The position numbers and the translations under genes were made by a program. 64,000 nt of DNA. Source: Mycolicibacterium malmesburyense. Lineage in GTDB: Bacteria > Actinomycetota > Actinomycetes > Mycobacteriales > Mycobacteriaceae. The stretch lies in NCBI RefSeq assembly GCF_001050015.1, contig NZ_CVTB01000077.1, positions 1-64,000 of the forward strand. The letters run 5' to 3'. Below, piece by piece: positions 32,730 through 41,948 of the stretch (the first letter of the stretch is position 1; each line of letters begins with the position of its first letter). A model generated the notes under the pieces. It was given only the letters and a program-made list of their open reading frames with translations. It was not told the DNA's origin and made no database searches.

Positions 32730-34295
32730 TCAGACCAGCCAGGCGGCGGCGTCGGGCGGCAGGACGCCGCCGGACACCTCGGTGCTGGCCAGGAGGACCT
32801 GACCCTCCGGCAGCGGTATCGGTCGCGAGCCCGCGTTCAGCACGCACACCAATCCGCCGCTGCGATGGAACACCAGGCTGTCGGCGGGGGAGTCCAGCCA
32901 CTCGACCGTGAGCCCGCCGAATTCGGCACGGCGCGAGCACAATTCGAAAGCCCGCCGGAAGAACGCCAGCGTCGAACCGGGATCGGCCAGCTGCTTCTCC
33001 ACCGTCAGCGCCGCCCAGCCGCGAGGCATCGGCAGCCAGGTACGGGGGTTGGCCGAGAATCCGAACGGGGGAGCCTCGCCGTCCCACGGCATCGGGATCC
33101 GGCTGCCGTCGCGCCCGCGTCGGGTGTGTCCGGACCGCTCCCACACGGGATCGCGCAGCGCCTCGTCGGGCAGGTCGACGTTCGGCAACCCCAGTTCCTC
33201 GCCGTTGTAGACGAACACCGGCCCGGGCAACGCGAGCATCACCAACGCCATCGCCTTGGCCCGCGCCAACCCGACGCCGCCACCGCCGTAGCGGGTGGGC
33301 TCGCGGTCGACGTCGTGGTTGGCCAGCGTCCAGGTCGGAACGGCGCCCACCGACTCGACGGCGGCCAGGGAGTTTTCGATCGCCTCTCGGATGTCGGCGG
33401 CGTCGAACGCCGCGCGCACCAGGCGGAAGTTGAAGCCCAGGTGCAATTCGTCGGAGCGGACATACCGGGCGAACTGTTCGTTGTCGTAGACCCAGACCTC
33501 GCCGATCGCAACGGATTCCGGGTAGTCGTCGAACACGCGGCGGATCCGGCGGTGGATCTCGTGCACGCCGTCGTTGTTGAAGCGGGGGTCGTCGTCCATC
33601 TCCGCGAGCAACATCTCGCGTTCGACGACGCGCATGTCGGGAAGCCCCGGCGGCTTGGCCATGCCGTGCGCGACGTCGATCCGAAAGCCGTCGACCCCGC
33701 GGTCGAGCCAGAACCGAAGCGTCTGTTCGAGGTCGTCGAAGACCTCGGGGTTCTCCCAGTCGAGGTCCGGTTGCTCGGCGTCGAACAGGTGTAGATACCA
33801 CTGGCCGGGGCTGCCGTCGGCTTCGGTCACCCGGGTCCACGCGGGGCCGCCGAAGATCGACACCCAGTTGTTGGGCGGCTCCGAGCCGCCGGGACCGGTG
33901 CCGTCGCGGAAGATGTACCGCTCGCGCTCCGCGCTGCCCGGAGGCGCGACCAACGCGGCCTGAAACCAGGGATGCGCGGAACTGGTGTGGTTGGGCACCA
34001 GATCCATCGTCACCTTGATGCCCCGGTCGTGGGCCGCCGCGATGAGCCGGTCCAACGCGGCCATGCCGCCGAACAGCGGGTCGACGTCGCGCGGGTCGGC
34101 CACGTCATAGCCGTTGTCGGCCATCGGCGAGACCATCACCGGGTTGAGCCAGATCGCGTCGATGCCGAGCGTCGTCAGGTAGTCCAGGCCGGCGGTCACA
34201 CCGTCGAGGTCTCCGACGCCGTCACCGTCGCTGTCGCGGAACGACCGCGGGTAGACCTGATAGAACAGCGCATCCGACCACCAGGGACTGTTCAT
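32730..34295 (-). CDS. aglA: Alpha-glucosidase / oligo-1,6-glucosidase (GH13)
   Basis: 521 aa, GH13. Conserved regions: DLVPNHTS (region I), GFRIDVAHGM with nucleophile Asp (region II), IGEVWV with acid/base Glu (region III) and LANHDVDR (region IV, the usual second Asp). WWSDALFYQVYPRSFRDSDGDGVGDL is the typical N-terminus. It hydrolyses alpha-glucosides or trehalose-related sugars in the cytosol. ATG 34295 overlaps the glbO stop (TGATG), so the two are coupled, as with Rv2471-Rv2470. Confidence 0.92.
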   Translation of the reverse strand: MNSPWWSDALFYQVYPRSFRDSDGDGVGDLDGVTAGLDYLTTLGIDAIWLNPVMVSPMADNGYDVADPRDVDPLFGGMAALDRLIAAAHDRGIKVTMDLVPNHTSSAHPWFQAALVAPPGSAERERYIFRDGTGPGGSEPPNNWVSIFGGPAWTRVTEADGSPGQWYLHLFDAEQPDLDWENPEVFDDLEQTLRFWLDRGVDGFRIDVAHGMAKPPGLPDMRVVEREMLLAEMDDDPRFNNDGVHEIHRRIRRVFDDYPESVAIGEVWVYDNEQFARYVRSDELHLGFNFRLVRAAFDAADIREAIENSLAAVESVGAVPTWTLANHDVDREPTRYGGGGVGLARAKAMALVMLALPGPVFVYNGEELGLPNVDLPDEALRDPVWERSGHTRRGRDGSRIPMPWDGEAPPFGFSANPRTWLPMPRGWAALTVEKQLADPGSTLAFFRRAFELCSRRAEFGGLTVEWLDSPADSLVFHRSGGLVCVLNAGSRPIPLPEGQVLLASTEVSGGVLPPDAAAWLV

Positions 34296-34690
34296 CAGAA
34301 TGGTGCGTTCACCATCGAGTGGGCGGCCATCTCCAGATACGCCAACAGTTCCTTGCGGTGTTCGTCGTCGAGCGTTTGCGGGTCGATCTCCGCGACCGCG
34401 GTGTGCATGCACCGCAGCCAGGCGTCGCGCTCGATGTAGCCGATCCGGAACGGGGCGTGGCGCATCCTCAACCTCGGATGCCCACGCTGGTCGGAGTACG
34501 TGCGAGGGCCGCCCCAGTACTGCTCGAGGAACATCCGCAACCGCACCTCGGCCGGACCGAGGTCCTCCTCGGGATACAGCGGGCGCAGGATTTCGTCCTC
34601 GCGGACCAACTCGTAGAACCGCGCCACGATCGCGCGGAACGTCTCGTGGCCACCGACTTCGTCGTAGAACGACCTCTGTGGCTGTGTCAC
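34295..34690 (-). CDS. glbO: Truncated haemoglobin GlbO (group II trHb)
   Basis: 131 aa, 2-on-2 globin. Segments [56 protein letters not shown] (the His before APF is the proximal haem ligand) and the G8 Trp in [12 protein letters not shown] match group II. It binds O2 and protects against NO or peroxide. GTG 34690 has minus-strand AACAAT (34697-34702) ending 6 nt upstream, so it is likely leaderless. Confidence 0.93.
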   Translation of the reverse strand: MTQPQRSFYDEVGGHETFRAIVARFYELVREDEILRPLYPEEDLGPAEVRLRMFLEQYWGGPRTYSDQRGHPRLRMRHAPFRIGYIERDAWLRCMHTAVAEIDPQTLDDEHRKELLAYLEMAAHSMVNAPF

Positions 34691-34829
34691 GCCACCATTG
34701 TTCCAAGTTGCTGGATTGGCCAGGTCAGGCGGTCGCGCCACGCGATGTTCACCCAATTGACCTGCGAACACGTCGAGAATTGTCGTGCGATTCACAGGAA
34801 TCCGTGGTGAACTGTCGGACGGAGGACGT

Positions 34830-35498
34830 ATGGCGCATCGCAAGAAAGGCCCGTCCAGAAGGGCCGGCCAGCGGAGCTACGGTGCCGCGACCGCCCTGGC
34901 CGGGTCGGCGGTACCGAGCGCGCAGACGCGCGTGCTGCACAGCGTCGACATCCATCCGCCGAGTACCACCGAGGCCTCGATCTGGGGCCGCCGGCGTGTT
35001 CTCCTGCTGAACTCCACCTACGAACCGTTGACCGCTCTGCCCATGCGCCGAGCGGTCATCATGTTGGTGTGCGGTAAAGCGGACGTCGTACACGAGGACC
35101 CGAACGGCCCGGTGGTCCATTCCGCAACGCGTTCGATCCTGATGCCCTCGGTCATCCGGCTGCGGTCCTACGTGCGGGTGCCGTACCGGGCGCGCGTCCC
35201 GATGACCCGCGCCGCGCTGATGCACCGCGACCGGTTTCGCTGCGCCTACTGCGGGGGCAAGGCCGACACCGTCGACCACGTCGTCCCGCGCAGCCGCGGG
35301 GGCTCGCACGACTGGGAGAACTGCGTGGCGGCCTGCTCGACGTGCAACCACCGCAAGGCGGACCGGCTGCTCAACGAGCTCGGGTGGTCGCTGCGCACCG
35401 TGCCCGTTCCGCCGAAGGGACAGCACTGGCGGCTGCTGTCGAGCGTCAAGGAGCTCGACCCGTCGTGGGCGCGATATCTAGGCGAAGGCGCGGCGTAA
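34830..35498 (+). CDS. HNH endonuclease domain protein (Rv2469c-like)
   Basis: 222 aa. A basic N-terminus, a conserved segment [28 protein letters not shown], then a full HNH site: [37 protein letters not shown], with the two zinc-binding CxxC pairs and DH, N and H residues intact. Widely conserved in actinobacteria; role unproven, probably structure-specific nuclease or DNA repair. ATG 34830 is fixed by GGAGGA (34821-34826). Transcribed divergently from glbO. Confidence 0.88.
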   Translation: MAHRKKGPSRRAGQRSYGAATALAGSAVPSAQTRVLHSVDIHPPSTTEASIWGRRRVLLLNSTYEPLTALPMRRAVIMLVCGKADVVHEDPNGPVVHSATRSILMPSVIRLRSYVRVPYRARVPMTRAALMHRDRFRCAYCGGKADTVDHVVPRSRGGSHDWENCVAACSTCNHRKADRLLNELGWSLRTVPVPPKGQHWRLLSSVKELDPSWARYLGEGAA

Positions 35499-35510
35499 CC
35501 GCGGCTGGTA

Positions 35511-35516
35511 TACGGT
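35511..35516 (+). promoter_or_regulatory. -10 element TACGGT for ctaJ
   Basis: TACGGT ends 7 nt before GTG 35524, a leaderless layout. Confidence 0.45.
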
Positions 35517-35523
35517 TTGCGAC

Positions 35524-35808
35524 GTGAGCACCGCACTGACACACGCGCTACTGATTCTGGTGCCGCTCGGGCTGACGGCCGTGCTTGCCGCACTGATCTG
35601 GCGCAAGAAGGGCCCGCACCCGGCGAGCTACAAGATGTCCGAGCCCTGGAAGCACGCCCCGATCCTGTGGGCGGCCGACGAGCCGAAGGATCACGGGCAC
35701 GCCACCGGGCGCAGCCTGGCGGCCGACTCCGCGGCCGAAGGCGGAAACGTCGGAGAACACGACACGCATGCGGTCACGATTGGAGGCGGCGCCAGTGGCA
35801 AGTGGTGA
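35524..35808 (+). CDS. ctaJ: aa3-type cytochrome oxidase accessory subunit CtaJ
   Basis: 94 aa. One N-terminal transmembrane helix ([19 protein letters not shown]), then a cytosolic tail with the conserved segment [26 protein letters not shown] and a His/Gly-rich end. This matches the small CtaJ subunit found in the mycobacterial III2-IV2 respiratory supercomplex. It overlaps the DUF5130 gene by 14 nt. Confidence 0.85.
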   Translation: MSTALTHALLILVPLGLTAVLAALIWRKKGPHPASYKMSEPWKHAPILWAADEPKDHGHATGRSLAADSAAEGGNVGEHDTHAVTIGGGASGKW

Positions 35809-36280
35809 CGTTGCAGTGAGCGGCCACCGGGCCGCCGTCGAGCGCGCGGACCTCCCGGTCGGTTGGGTGGTCACCTCCAGCGGCCGCATCTCCGGTGTCA
35901 CGCAGCCCGGCGAGCTGTCGGTGGACTACCCGTTCCCGGTCAAGGAGCTCGTGTTCCTCGACGACGCGCTCAAGTACGGCTCGCGGGCGGCCAAGGCCCG
36001 GTTCGCCGTGTACATCGGCGATCTCGGCGAGGACACCGCGGCCACCGCGCGTCAGATCCTCACCCAGGTGCCCACCCCGAACAACGCCGTGCTGCTGGCG
36101 GTCTCGCCCGATCAGCGCGCGATCGAGGTGGTCTACGGCGCCGACGTCAAGGGCCGCGGCATCGAGGAAGCCGCACCGCTGGGCGTCTCGGCCGCCGCCG
36201 CGTCGTTCAAGGACGGCAACCTGATGGACGGCCTCATCAGCGCGGTGCGCGTGATGAGCGCCGGCGTCACCCCGGCCTGA
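35795..36280 (+). CDS. DUF5130 (TPM-like) protein, Rv2468c-like
   Basis: 161 aa from GTG 35795, preceded by TGGAGGCG (35781-35788); alternatives are ATG 35768 and GTG 35816. The fold resembles TPM domains: [26 protein letters not shown], then [32 protein letters not shown]. No signal peptide. It overlaps ctaJ and is conserved beside it, so a role with cytochrome oxidase, in assembly or as an associated subunit, is plausible but inferred. Confidence 0.82.
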   Translation: MASGDVAVSGHRAAVERADLPVGWVVTSSGRISGVTQPGELSVDYPFPVKELVFLDDALKYGSRAAKARFAVYIGDLGEDTAATARQILTQVPTPNNAVLLAVSPDQRAIEVVYGADVKGRGIEEAAPLGVSAAAASFKDGNLMDGLISAVRVMSAGVTPA

Positions 36281-36306
36281 CCGCACCCTTTTCGCGGGCG
36301 TGCGCG

Positions 36307-36657
36307 TCAGCGTGCGTCGGCCGCGAGTGCGGCGCGGATCTCGACGTAGCGTTCCAGGAATCGTCGCTCGTCGAGGCGCTTGCGGCGCAGCCACCCGGTG
36401 ACCTCGTCGTTGCACTTGCTGGTGTTGCACGACGCGCACGCCGGAACGACGTTGTCGATCGTGTACCGGCCGCCGCGCGAGATCGCCATGACGCAGTCGC
36501 GCTGTAGCGGTCGATCCGTCGCGCCGCAGTAGGCGCAGCCGTCCCACGCGTCCTTCAGGGCCTGCCACTGCTGCGGCGTGAGGTCGTTGTCGACGGCGCC
36601 GAGCCGACGCTTGCGCCTGCGGGCCGCTCGGGCCCGGCGCGTTCTGCTGACCGCCAC
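36307..36657 (-). CDS. Small HNH-like protein with altered first His
   Basis: 116 aa from GTG 36657 (minus-strand CATGCT ends 6 nt upstream). Very basic N-terminus (RTRRARAARRRKRRLG), then an HNH zinc-binding core: CAYCG, RDCVMAISRGGRYTIDNVVPACASCNTSKCNDEVTGW. The two CxxC pairs and the Asn are kept, but the usual DH of the HNH motif is DC, so His is replaced by Cys. It may have lost nuclease activity or use another ligand. Distinct from the full HNH gene at 34830. Confidence 0.8.
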   Translation of the reverse strand: MAVSRTRRARAARRRKRRLGAVDNDLTPQQWQALKDAWDGCAYCGATDRPLQRDCVMAISRGGRYTIDNVVPACASCNTSKCNDEVTGWLRRKRLDERRFLERYVEIRAALAADAR

Positions 36658-36670
36658 CGGCTCAGCATGC

Positions 36671-36734
36671 CCGCGAGCGACCGCGTTTGTACGGTAAGTC
36701 GCGGCGTGTCGTGCGCAAACACGGTCGCTCGCAC
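36671..36734. repeat. Palindromic intergenic repeat, copy 2 (inverted)
   Basis: GCGAGCGACCG (36673-36683) and CGGTCGCTCGC (36722-36732) bound a 60-bp element whose reverse complement closely matches copy 1 at 32660-32724, for example GTGCGAGCGACCGTGTTTGC and GACACGCCGCGA in both. It sits between pepN (ending 36744) and the small HNH gene. A half-copy, TGAGCGACCGCAGTTGT, is at 39891-39907. Confidence 0.8.
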
Positions 36735-36743
36735 AATGAGGGG

Positions 36744-39329
36744 TCAGGTGACGTCGAAGGCGCGGGCGCGCAGCGAGCGCTCGACGCCGGCGCGGCCCTC
36801 GACCACCAGGCGGCGCAGCGGAGGCGGCACGTCGGGGTCGGCGAGGAACGCGTCGGCCGCGGCCAGGCCCTCCTCGCTGATGTCCCACGACGGATACAGC
36901 CCGACGACGACGGTCTGCGCGACCTCACTGGACCGCCGCTGCCACACCCCCGAGATCGCGCCGAAGTACTTGGCGCGGAACGGCCGCAGCAGCTCTTCCT
37001 GACCCGGCTGCACGAACCCGCCGATGATCGCGCGCGCGGTGATGTTGGCCAGCGTGTCGTCCTCGATCACCTGCTCCCACGCGGCTTCCTTGACCGCCAC
37101 CTCGGGACGTGCGGCCGACGCCGCGGCCGCGTGCCGGCGTCCCGCCGCGGTCGGATCGCGCTGCGCTTCGGCGTCGATGAACGGCGTCTCCATGCCCTCG
37201 GCGTCGACGGCGCCCGCAGCGGCCAGCGCGGTCACGATGCGCCACCGCAGGTCGGTGTCGACGACGAGGCCGGGCAGCCCCTTGAGCGCGGGGTCCTCGT
37301 CGAGCAGCGCCGAGAGCACCTCGACATGCCGCGGGCTCAGCACCGAACCGCACAGCGCGTTGACGTACGCCAGTTGATGATCCGAACCGCCCTCGGCGCC
37401 GCGGGCGAGGTCGAGCAGCCGGTCGGCGAACTCGGGCCGACCCGACGAGCGTGCCCATCCGGGATCGGCGTAGGAGTTGAGCGCCGTCTGCGCCTGCAGC
37501 AGAAGCCGTTGCAGCACACCGACTTCGGTCTCCGCATGCGCGCCGCCGCAGACCAGCGACACGAAGTCGCGGGCCCTGAGCTCCGCCTCGCGCGTCATCT
37601 CCCACGCCGCCGACCACGCCAGGGTCCGCGGCAGCGGCTCGGCGATGTCGGCGATGCGCGTCAGCACCGTCTGCAGCGAATCCTGATCGAGCCGCAGCGA
37701 GCAGTACGTCAGATCGTCGTCGTTGACGAGGATTAACTTGCCGCGCGAAACGCCGTGCAGCGCAGGCATATCGGTGCGGGGACCCTCGACGTCGAGCTCC
37801 TCGCGATGCACCCGCACCAGCTTGCCGGACCCGTCGTCGTCGTAGATGCCGACCGCGAGCCGGTGCACCCGGGTCTCACCCGCGCCCGGTGCGGCCCCGC
37901 TCTGGTCGATGGAGAACCGGGTGAACCGGCCGTCGGCGTCCAGTTCGAATTCGGCCCGCAGCGTGTTGAGGCCCGTCGTCTTGAGCCACTGCCGGCCCCA
38001 GCCCGACAGGTCGCGTCCCGATGCCTTCTCCAGCGCGCCCAGCAGGTCGCCGAAGGTGGCGTTGCCGAATGCGTGGTCGCGGAAGTAATCCCGCAAGCCG
38101 GAGAGGAACTCCTCCTCGCCCACGTAGGCCACCAGTTGCTTGAGCACGCTGGCGCCCTTGGCGTAGGTGATCCCGTCGAAGTTCACCTCGACGGCGGCCA
38201 GGTCCGGGATGTCTGCGGCGACGGGATGCGTGGACGGCAGCTGGTCTTGGCGGTACGCCCACGACTTCTCCACGTTCGCGAACGTCGTCCACGCCTCGGT
38301 GTACTCGGTGGCTTCGGCTTGGCACAGCACCGAGGCGAACGTCGCGAACGATTCGTTGAGCCACAAGTCATCCCACCACTGCATGGTGACCAGGTCGCCG
38401 AACCACATGTGTGCCATCTCGTGCAGCACGGTCTCGGCGCGGCGCTCGTAGGAGGCCCGGGTCACCTTGCTACGGAAGACGTAGTCCTCGAGGAAGGTGA
38501 CCGCGCCGGCGTTCTCCATCGCCCCGGCGTTGAACTCCGGCACGAACAACTGGTCGTACTTGCCGAACGCGTAGGGGATGCCGAAGTTGTTGTGATAGAA
38601 GCCGAATCCCTGCTTGGTCTCGGTGAAGAGCCGGTCGGCGTCCATGAATTCGGCCAGCGACTTGCGGCAGAACAGCCCCAGCGGGATGTCGCCGTGGTCG
38701 TCGCTGTAGACGTCATCCCAGCGCGCATACGGACCCGCGATGAGCGCCACCAGATACGTGCTCATGCGTGGTGTGGCGGCGAAGATGTGCCGTTTGGCCA
38801 CACCGGCGTCCTCGACGTTAACGGTGGCGCCGTTGGACACGACCTCCCAGTGCGACGGTGCGATCACCGTGACGTCGAACGCGGCCTTCAGATCGGGTTG
38901 GTCGAAACACGCGAACATCCGCTTGGCGTCGGCGGTTTCGAACTGCGAGTACAGGTACACCTCGTCGTCGACCGGGTCGACGAAGCGGTGCAGGCCCTCC
39001 CCGGTGTTGGAGTAGAGACAATCGGCGTCGACCACGACGACGTTGTGGGCGGCCAGGCCCGTGAGCGGGATGCCGGTTGATTCGTCGTAGCCCGACACGT
39101 CGATGTCGCGGCCGTTGAGGGTGGCGCGGTGGATCGCGTCGGCTGCGATGTCGATGTAGGTGTCGGCGCCGGCGAGGGCGTCGAATTCGACGGTCGTCGT
39201 GGACCGGAAGGTGCGCTCGCCGGGCTTGCCGTCGCCGTCGGCCAGGTCGAGTTCGATGCGATAGCTGTCGACGGTGACCAGGGCGGCGCGTTCGACGGCC
39301 TGGTCGCGGGTCAGGTTGGGAAGTGCCAC
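36744..39329 (-). CDS. pepN: Aminopeptidase N (M1 zinc metallopeptidase)
   Basis: 861 aa, full-length M1 peptidase. Substrate-anchoring GAMENAG, zinc site HEMAHMWFGDLVTMQWWDDLWLNESFA (HExxH-x18-E), then the long C-terminal ERAP-like helical domain. It trims N-terminal residues from peptides in the cytosol; no signal peptide. Orthologue of Rv2467. GTG 39329 has TAGGTT (plus-strand 39336-39341) ending 6 nt upstream on the minus strand, so probably leaderless. Confidence 0.95.
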   Translation of the reverse strand: MALPNLTRDQAVERAALVTVDSYRIELDLADGDGKPGERTFRSTTTVEFDALAGADTYIDIAADAIHRATLNGRDIDVSGYDESTGIPLTGLAAHNVVVVDADCLYSNTGEGLHRFVDPVDDEVYLYSQFETADAKRMFACFDQPDLKAAFDVTVIAPSHWEVVSNGATVNVEDAGVAKRHIFAATPRMSTYLVALIAGPYARWDDVYSDDHGDIPLGLFCRKSLAEFMDADRLFTETKQGFGFYHNNFGIPYAFGKYDQLFVPEFNAGAMENAGAVTFLEDYVFRSKVTRASYERRAETVLHEMAHMWFGDLVTMQWWDDLWLNESFATFASVLCQAEATEYTEAWTTFANVEKSWAYRQDQLPSTHPVAADIPDLAAVEVNFDGITYAKGASVLKQLVAYVGEEEFLSGLRDYFRDHAFGNATFGDLLGALEKASGRDLSGWGRQWLKTTGLNTLRAEFELDADGRFTRFSIDQSGAAPGAGETRVHRLAVGIYDDDGSGKLVRVHREELDVEGPRTDMPALHGVSRGKLILVNDDDLTYCSLRLDQDSLQTVLTRIADIAEPLPRTLAWSAAWEMTREAELRARDFVSLVCGGAHAETEVGVLQRLLLQAQTALNSYADPGWARSSGRPEFADRLLDLARGAEGGSDHQLAYVNALCGSVLSPRHVEVLSALLDEDPALKGLPGLVVDTDLRWRIVTALAAAGAVDAEGMETPFIDAEAQRDPTAAGRRHAAAASAARPEVAVKEAAWEQVIEDDTLANITARAIIGGFVQPGQEELLRPFRAKYFGAISGVWQRRSSEVAQTVVVGLYPSWDISEEGLAAADAFLADPDVPPPLRRLVVEGRAGVERSLRARAFDVT

Positions 39330-39335
39330 GCCACC

Positions 39336-39341
39336 AACCTA
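39336..39341 (-). promoter_or_regulatory. -10 element TAGGTT for pepN
   Basis: Ends 6 nt before GTG 39329 on the minus strand. Confidence 0.5.
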
Positions 39342-39379
39342 TAGCGCGGGCCCCCTGACGGCGCGTCGCACGTCCCGCG

Positions 39380-39763
39380 TCAGAAGCCCGGTATCGCGCG
39401 CGCCGCGGGCAGCCAGTCCAGCACGGTGCCGTTGCCGACCGAGGCGATGGCCTGCGGGCAGTACACCGAGATCGCGATGCCGGTGAAGAACGCCGCGATG
39501 TCCGGCGGGATGCCGTTGTCGGCCACCTGCGTGTACACCTTCGCGAGGTTCTTGCCCGGTTCGACCAGCATCGGGCAGACGGATTCCCCGACGGCGACCA
39601 TGTTCACGGGATTGTCGACGCTCATCCCGGCGCCGCGAAGCGCGGCCAGGAAGGCGTCGTCCGTCGTGTCGGCTTGGGCCGGCGCGGCGAACGTCGTTGC
39701 GACCCCCGCCAGGCCGACCCCTAATGCCACGGCGCGTACTCGAAGATCAACGGGTATGTTCAC
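39380..39763 (-). CDS. Secreted DUF732 protein
   Basis: 127 aa. Signal peptide RAVALGVGLAGVATTFAAPAQA followed by the DUF732 core: DDAFLAALRGAGMSVDNPVNMVAVGESVCPML...CPQAIASV, with two conserved cysteines. DUF732 proteins are abundant, exported and mycobacteria-specific; their function is unknown. Begins at GTG 39763, transcribed away from the DsbA-like gene. Confidence 0.85.
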   Translation of the reverse strand: MNIPVDLRVRAVALGVGLAGVATTFAAPAQADTTDDAFLAALRGAGMSVDNPVNMVAVGESVCPMLVEPGKNLAKVYTQVADNGIPPDIAAFFTGIAISVYCPQAIASVGNGTVLDWLPAARAIPGF

Positions 39764-39951
39764 TTCGGTAACGATTCTTCACATTGGTCACATCAGGAAC
39801 ACGGTTCGGTCACCGTTTGCACTCTTAGGCGTTTCTCATATCGCGATCCGCGAGGCCGGCGGCTATAGGCGCCGACGCGGGAACACTCCGTGAGCGACCG
39901 CAGTTGTCAGAGTTGGACTCTGCCCACACCCCGCGCCCGGAAGGATTTCTC

Positions 39952-40572
39952 ATGGCCGAAAAGTCCGTCGCCGATTTCTGGTTCGATCCCCTGTGCCCGT
40001 GGTGCTGGATCACCTCGCGCTGGATCCTGGAGGTCGAGAAGGTGCGCGACATCGAGGTGAACTTCCGGGTGATGAGCCTTGCGGTGCTCAACGAGGGTCG
40101 CGACCTGCCCGAGCAGTACCAGGAGGCGATGAAGAAGGCGTGGGGTCCGGTGCGCGTGGCCATCGCCGCCGAACAGGCCAAGGGCCGCGAGATCCTCGCA
40201 CCGCTGTACACCGCGATGGGGACCCGCATCCACAACCAGGGGGTCGAGGACTTCGACCCCGATTTCAGCCGGGTGATCACCGAGTCGCTCGCCGAGGTGG
40301 GTCTGCCCGCCGAACTCGCCGATGCGGCCACCACCGACAAGTACGACGAGGCGCTGCGCACGAGCCACCACGAGGGCATGGATCCCGTCGGCGACGACGT
40401 CGGCACCCCGACCATCCACGTCAACGGTGTCGCCTTCTTCGGGCCGGTGCTGTCGAAGATCCCGCGCGGCGAAGAGGCGGGCAAGCTGTGGGATGCGTCG
40501 GTGACCTTCGCCTCCTATCCGCACTTCTGGGAGCTCAAGCGCACGCGCACGGAGTCGCCGCAGTTCGACTGA
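39952..40572 (+). CDS. Mycothiol-dependent DsbA-like nitroreductase (Rv2466c-like)
   Basis: 206 aa, thioredoxin fold with active-site CPWC (Cys15 and Cys18) and helical insert, as in DsbA/HCCA2 proteins. It has no signal peptide, so it acts in the cytosol. The M. tuberculosis orthologue Rv2466c is a mycothiol-dependent reductase that can activate nitro prodrugs, and it is induced by oxidative stress. Start ATG 39952 follows GGAAGGA (39939-39945 region). A cis-Pro segment GTPTIHVNG is present. Confidence 0.9.
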   Translation: MAEKSVADFWFDPLCPWCWITSRWILEVEKVRDIEVNFRVMSLAVLNEGRDLPEQYQEAMKKAWGPVRVAIAAEQAKGREILAPLYTAMGTRIHNQGVEDFDPDFSRVITESLAEVGLPAELADAATTDKYDEALRTSHHEGMDPVGDDVGTPTIHVNGVAFFGPVLSKIPRGEEAGKLWDASVTFASYPHFWELKRTRTESPQFD

Positions 40573-40606
40573 TCGCGCCCCGGGCGGCCCGGCGGCGTCT
40601 GCCACA

Positions 40607-41089
40607 ATGACCGCCATGCGCGTCTACCTGGGAGCCGACCACGCCGGCTTCGACCTGAAGCAGGCCATCATCGAGCACCTGCACAACACCGGGCACGAGC
40701 CGATCGACTGCGGGGCGTTCGTCAACGACCCCGACGACGACTATCCGGCCTTCTGCATCGCCGCAGCGGAGAAGACCGTCGCCGATTCGGGCAGCCTCGG
40801 CATCGTCCTCGGGGGCTCGGGCAACGGTGAGCAGATCGCGGCCAACAAGGTTCTCGGCGCCCGGTGTGCGTTGGCGTGGAGCGTCGAGACCGCCAAACTC
40901 GCACGAGAGCACAACAACGCTCAGCTGATCGGGATCGGCGGGCGCATGCACAGCGTCGAGGAGGCGCTCGCGATCGTCGACGCGTTCCTGAGCACGCCAT
41001 GGTCGGAAGCCGAACGGCACCAACGTCGTATCGACATCCTCGCCGAGTACGAACGCACCCACGTCGCGCCTCCGGTAACCGGCGCCTAG
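40607..41089 (+). CDS. rpiB: Ribose-5-phosphate isomerase B
   Basis: 160 aa. Conserved motifs ADHAGFDLK, DYPAFC, GSGNGEQIAANK and ARCALAWSVETAKLAREHNNAQ, including the substrate-binding Asp, His and the active-site Cys/Ser region of RpiB. It interconverts ribose-5-phosphate and ribulose-5-phosphate. ATG 40607 matches the annotated M. tuberculosis start; but CACAAT (40603-40608) ends 7 nt before a second in-frame ATG at 40616, so a leaderless 157-aa protein (MRVYLGADHAG) is equally possible. Confidence 0.93.
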   Translation: MTAMRVYLGADHAGFDLKQAIIEHLHNTGHEPIDCGAFVNDPDDDYPAFCIAAAEKTVADSGSLGIVLGGSGNGEQIAANKVLGARCALAWSVETAKLAREHNNAQLIGIGGRMHSVEEALAIVDAFLSTPWSEAERHQRRIDILAEYERTHVAPPVTGA

Positions 41090-41091
41090 GG

Positions 41092-41898
41092 ATGCCGGAG
41101 GGCCACACGCTGCACCGGCTGGCCCGGTTGCACCAGCGCCGCTACGGCCGTGCACCGGTCGCGGTGTCCAGCCCTCAGGGCAGATTCGCCGACGGCGCCG
41201 CCGCGGTCAACGGGCGAACCCTGAAGAAGGCCACCGCCTACGGCAAGCACCTGTTCCATCACTACGAGGGTGGCCGGGTGGTGCACGTGCACCTCGGCCT
41301 GTACGGCACGTTCACGGAGTTGCCCCTGCCAGTGGGAACGTTACCGCCGCCGCCGGTCGGACAGGTCCGGATGCGGATGATCGGCACCGAGTACGGCACC
41401 GATCTGCGGGGGCCGACGGTGTGTGAGGTGCTCGCCGAACCCGAGATCGCCGACGTCATCGACCGGCTCGGCCCGGACCCGCTGCGCCGCGACGCCGACG
41501 GGTCGTTGGCGTTGGCCCGAATCCGCAAGTCGCGCAGGCCCATCGGGGCACTGCTGATGGACCAGTCGGTGATCGCCGGGGTGGGCAACGTCTACCGCAA
41601 CGAGTTGCTGTTCCGCCACCGCATCGACCCGCACCGGCCCGGCATTCGCATCGACGAGCACGAGTTCGAGGCGATGTGGACCGACCTCGTCGAGTTGATG
41701 CGGATCGGGTTGCGGCGCGGCAGGATCCACACCATCCGCCCGGAGGACGACCACGGGCTGCCGGCGTATGCGCCCGGACGGCCCCGCACCTACGTGTACC
41801 GGCGGGCCGGTGAACCGTGCCGGCTGTGCGACACGGAGATCCGCACCGAGGTGATGGAGGGCCGCAACCTGTTCTGGTGCCCGACCGACCAGACCTGA
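41092..41898 (+). CDS. nei: Fpg/Nei-family DNA glycosylase (Rv2464c, Nei1-like)
   Basis: 268 aa. Catalytic N-terminus PEGHT after Met removal (Pro2, Glu3), a helix-two-turn-helix segment MDQSVIAGVGNVYRNELLFRHRIDP and a C-terminal zinc finger beginning CRLC. It removes oxidised pyrimidines and nicks the abasic site. The finger ends FWCPTDQT, so the fourth zinc-binding Cys appears to be Asp. ATG 41092 is 2 bp after the rpiB stop and likely reads through from it. Confidence 0.9.
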   Translation: MPEGHTLHRLARLHQRRYGRAPVAVSSPQGRFADGAAAVNGRTLKKATAYGKHLFHHYEGGRVVHVHLGLYGTFTELPLPVGTLPPPPVGQVRMRMIGTEYGTDLRGPTVCEVLAEPEIADVIDRLGPDPLRRDADGSLALARIRKSRRPIGALLMDQSVIAGVGNVYRNELLFRHRIDPHRPGIRIDEHEFEAMWTDLVELMRIGLRRGRIHTIRPEDDHGLPAYAPGRPRTYVYRRAGEPCRLCDTEIRTEVMEGRNLFWCPTDQT

Positions 41899-41936
41899 CC
41901 GCCGCGCCTGAGTCAACGTGACCGGCGCGCCTCAGC

Positions 41937-41942
41937 GACAAT
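41937..41942 (+). promoter_or_regulatory. -10 element GACAAT for the antiporter gene
   Basis: Ends 6 nt before GTG 41949. Confidence 0.45.
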
Positions 41943-41948
41943 CGGCGC

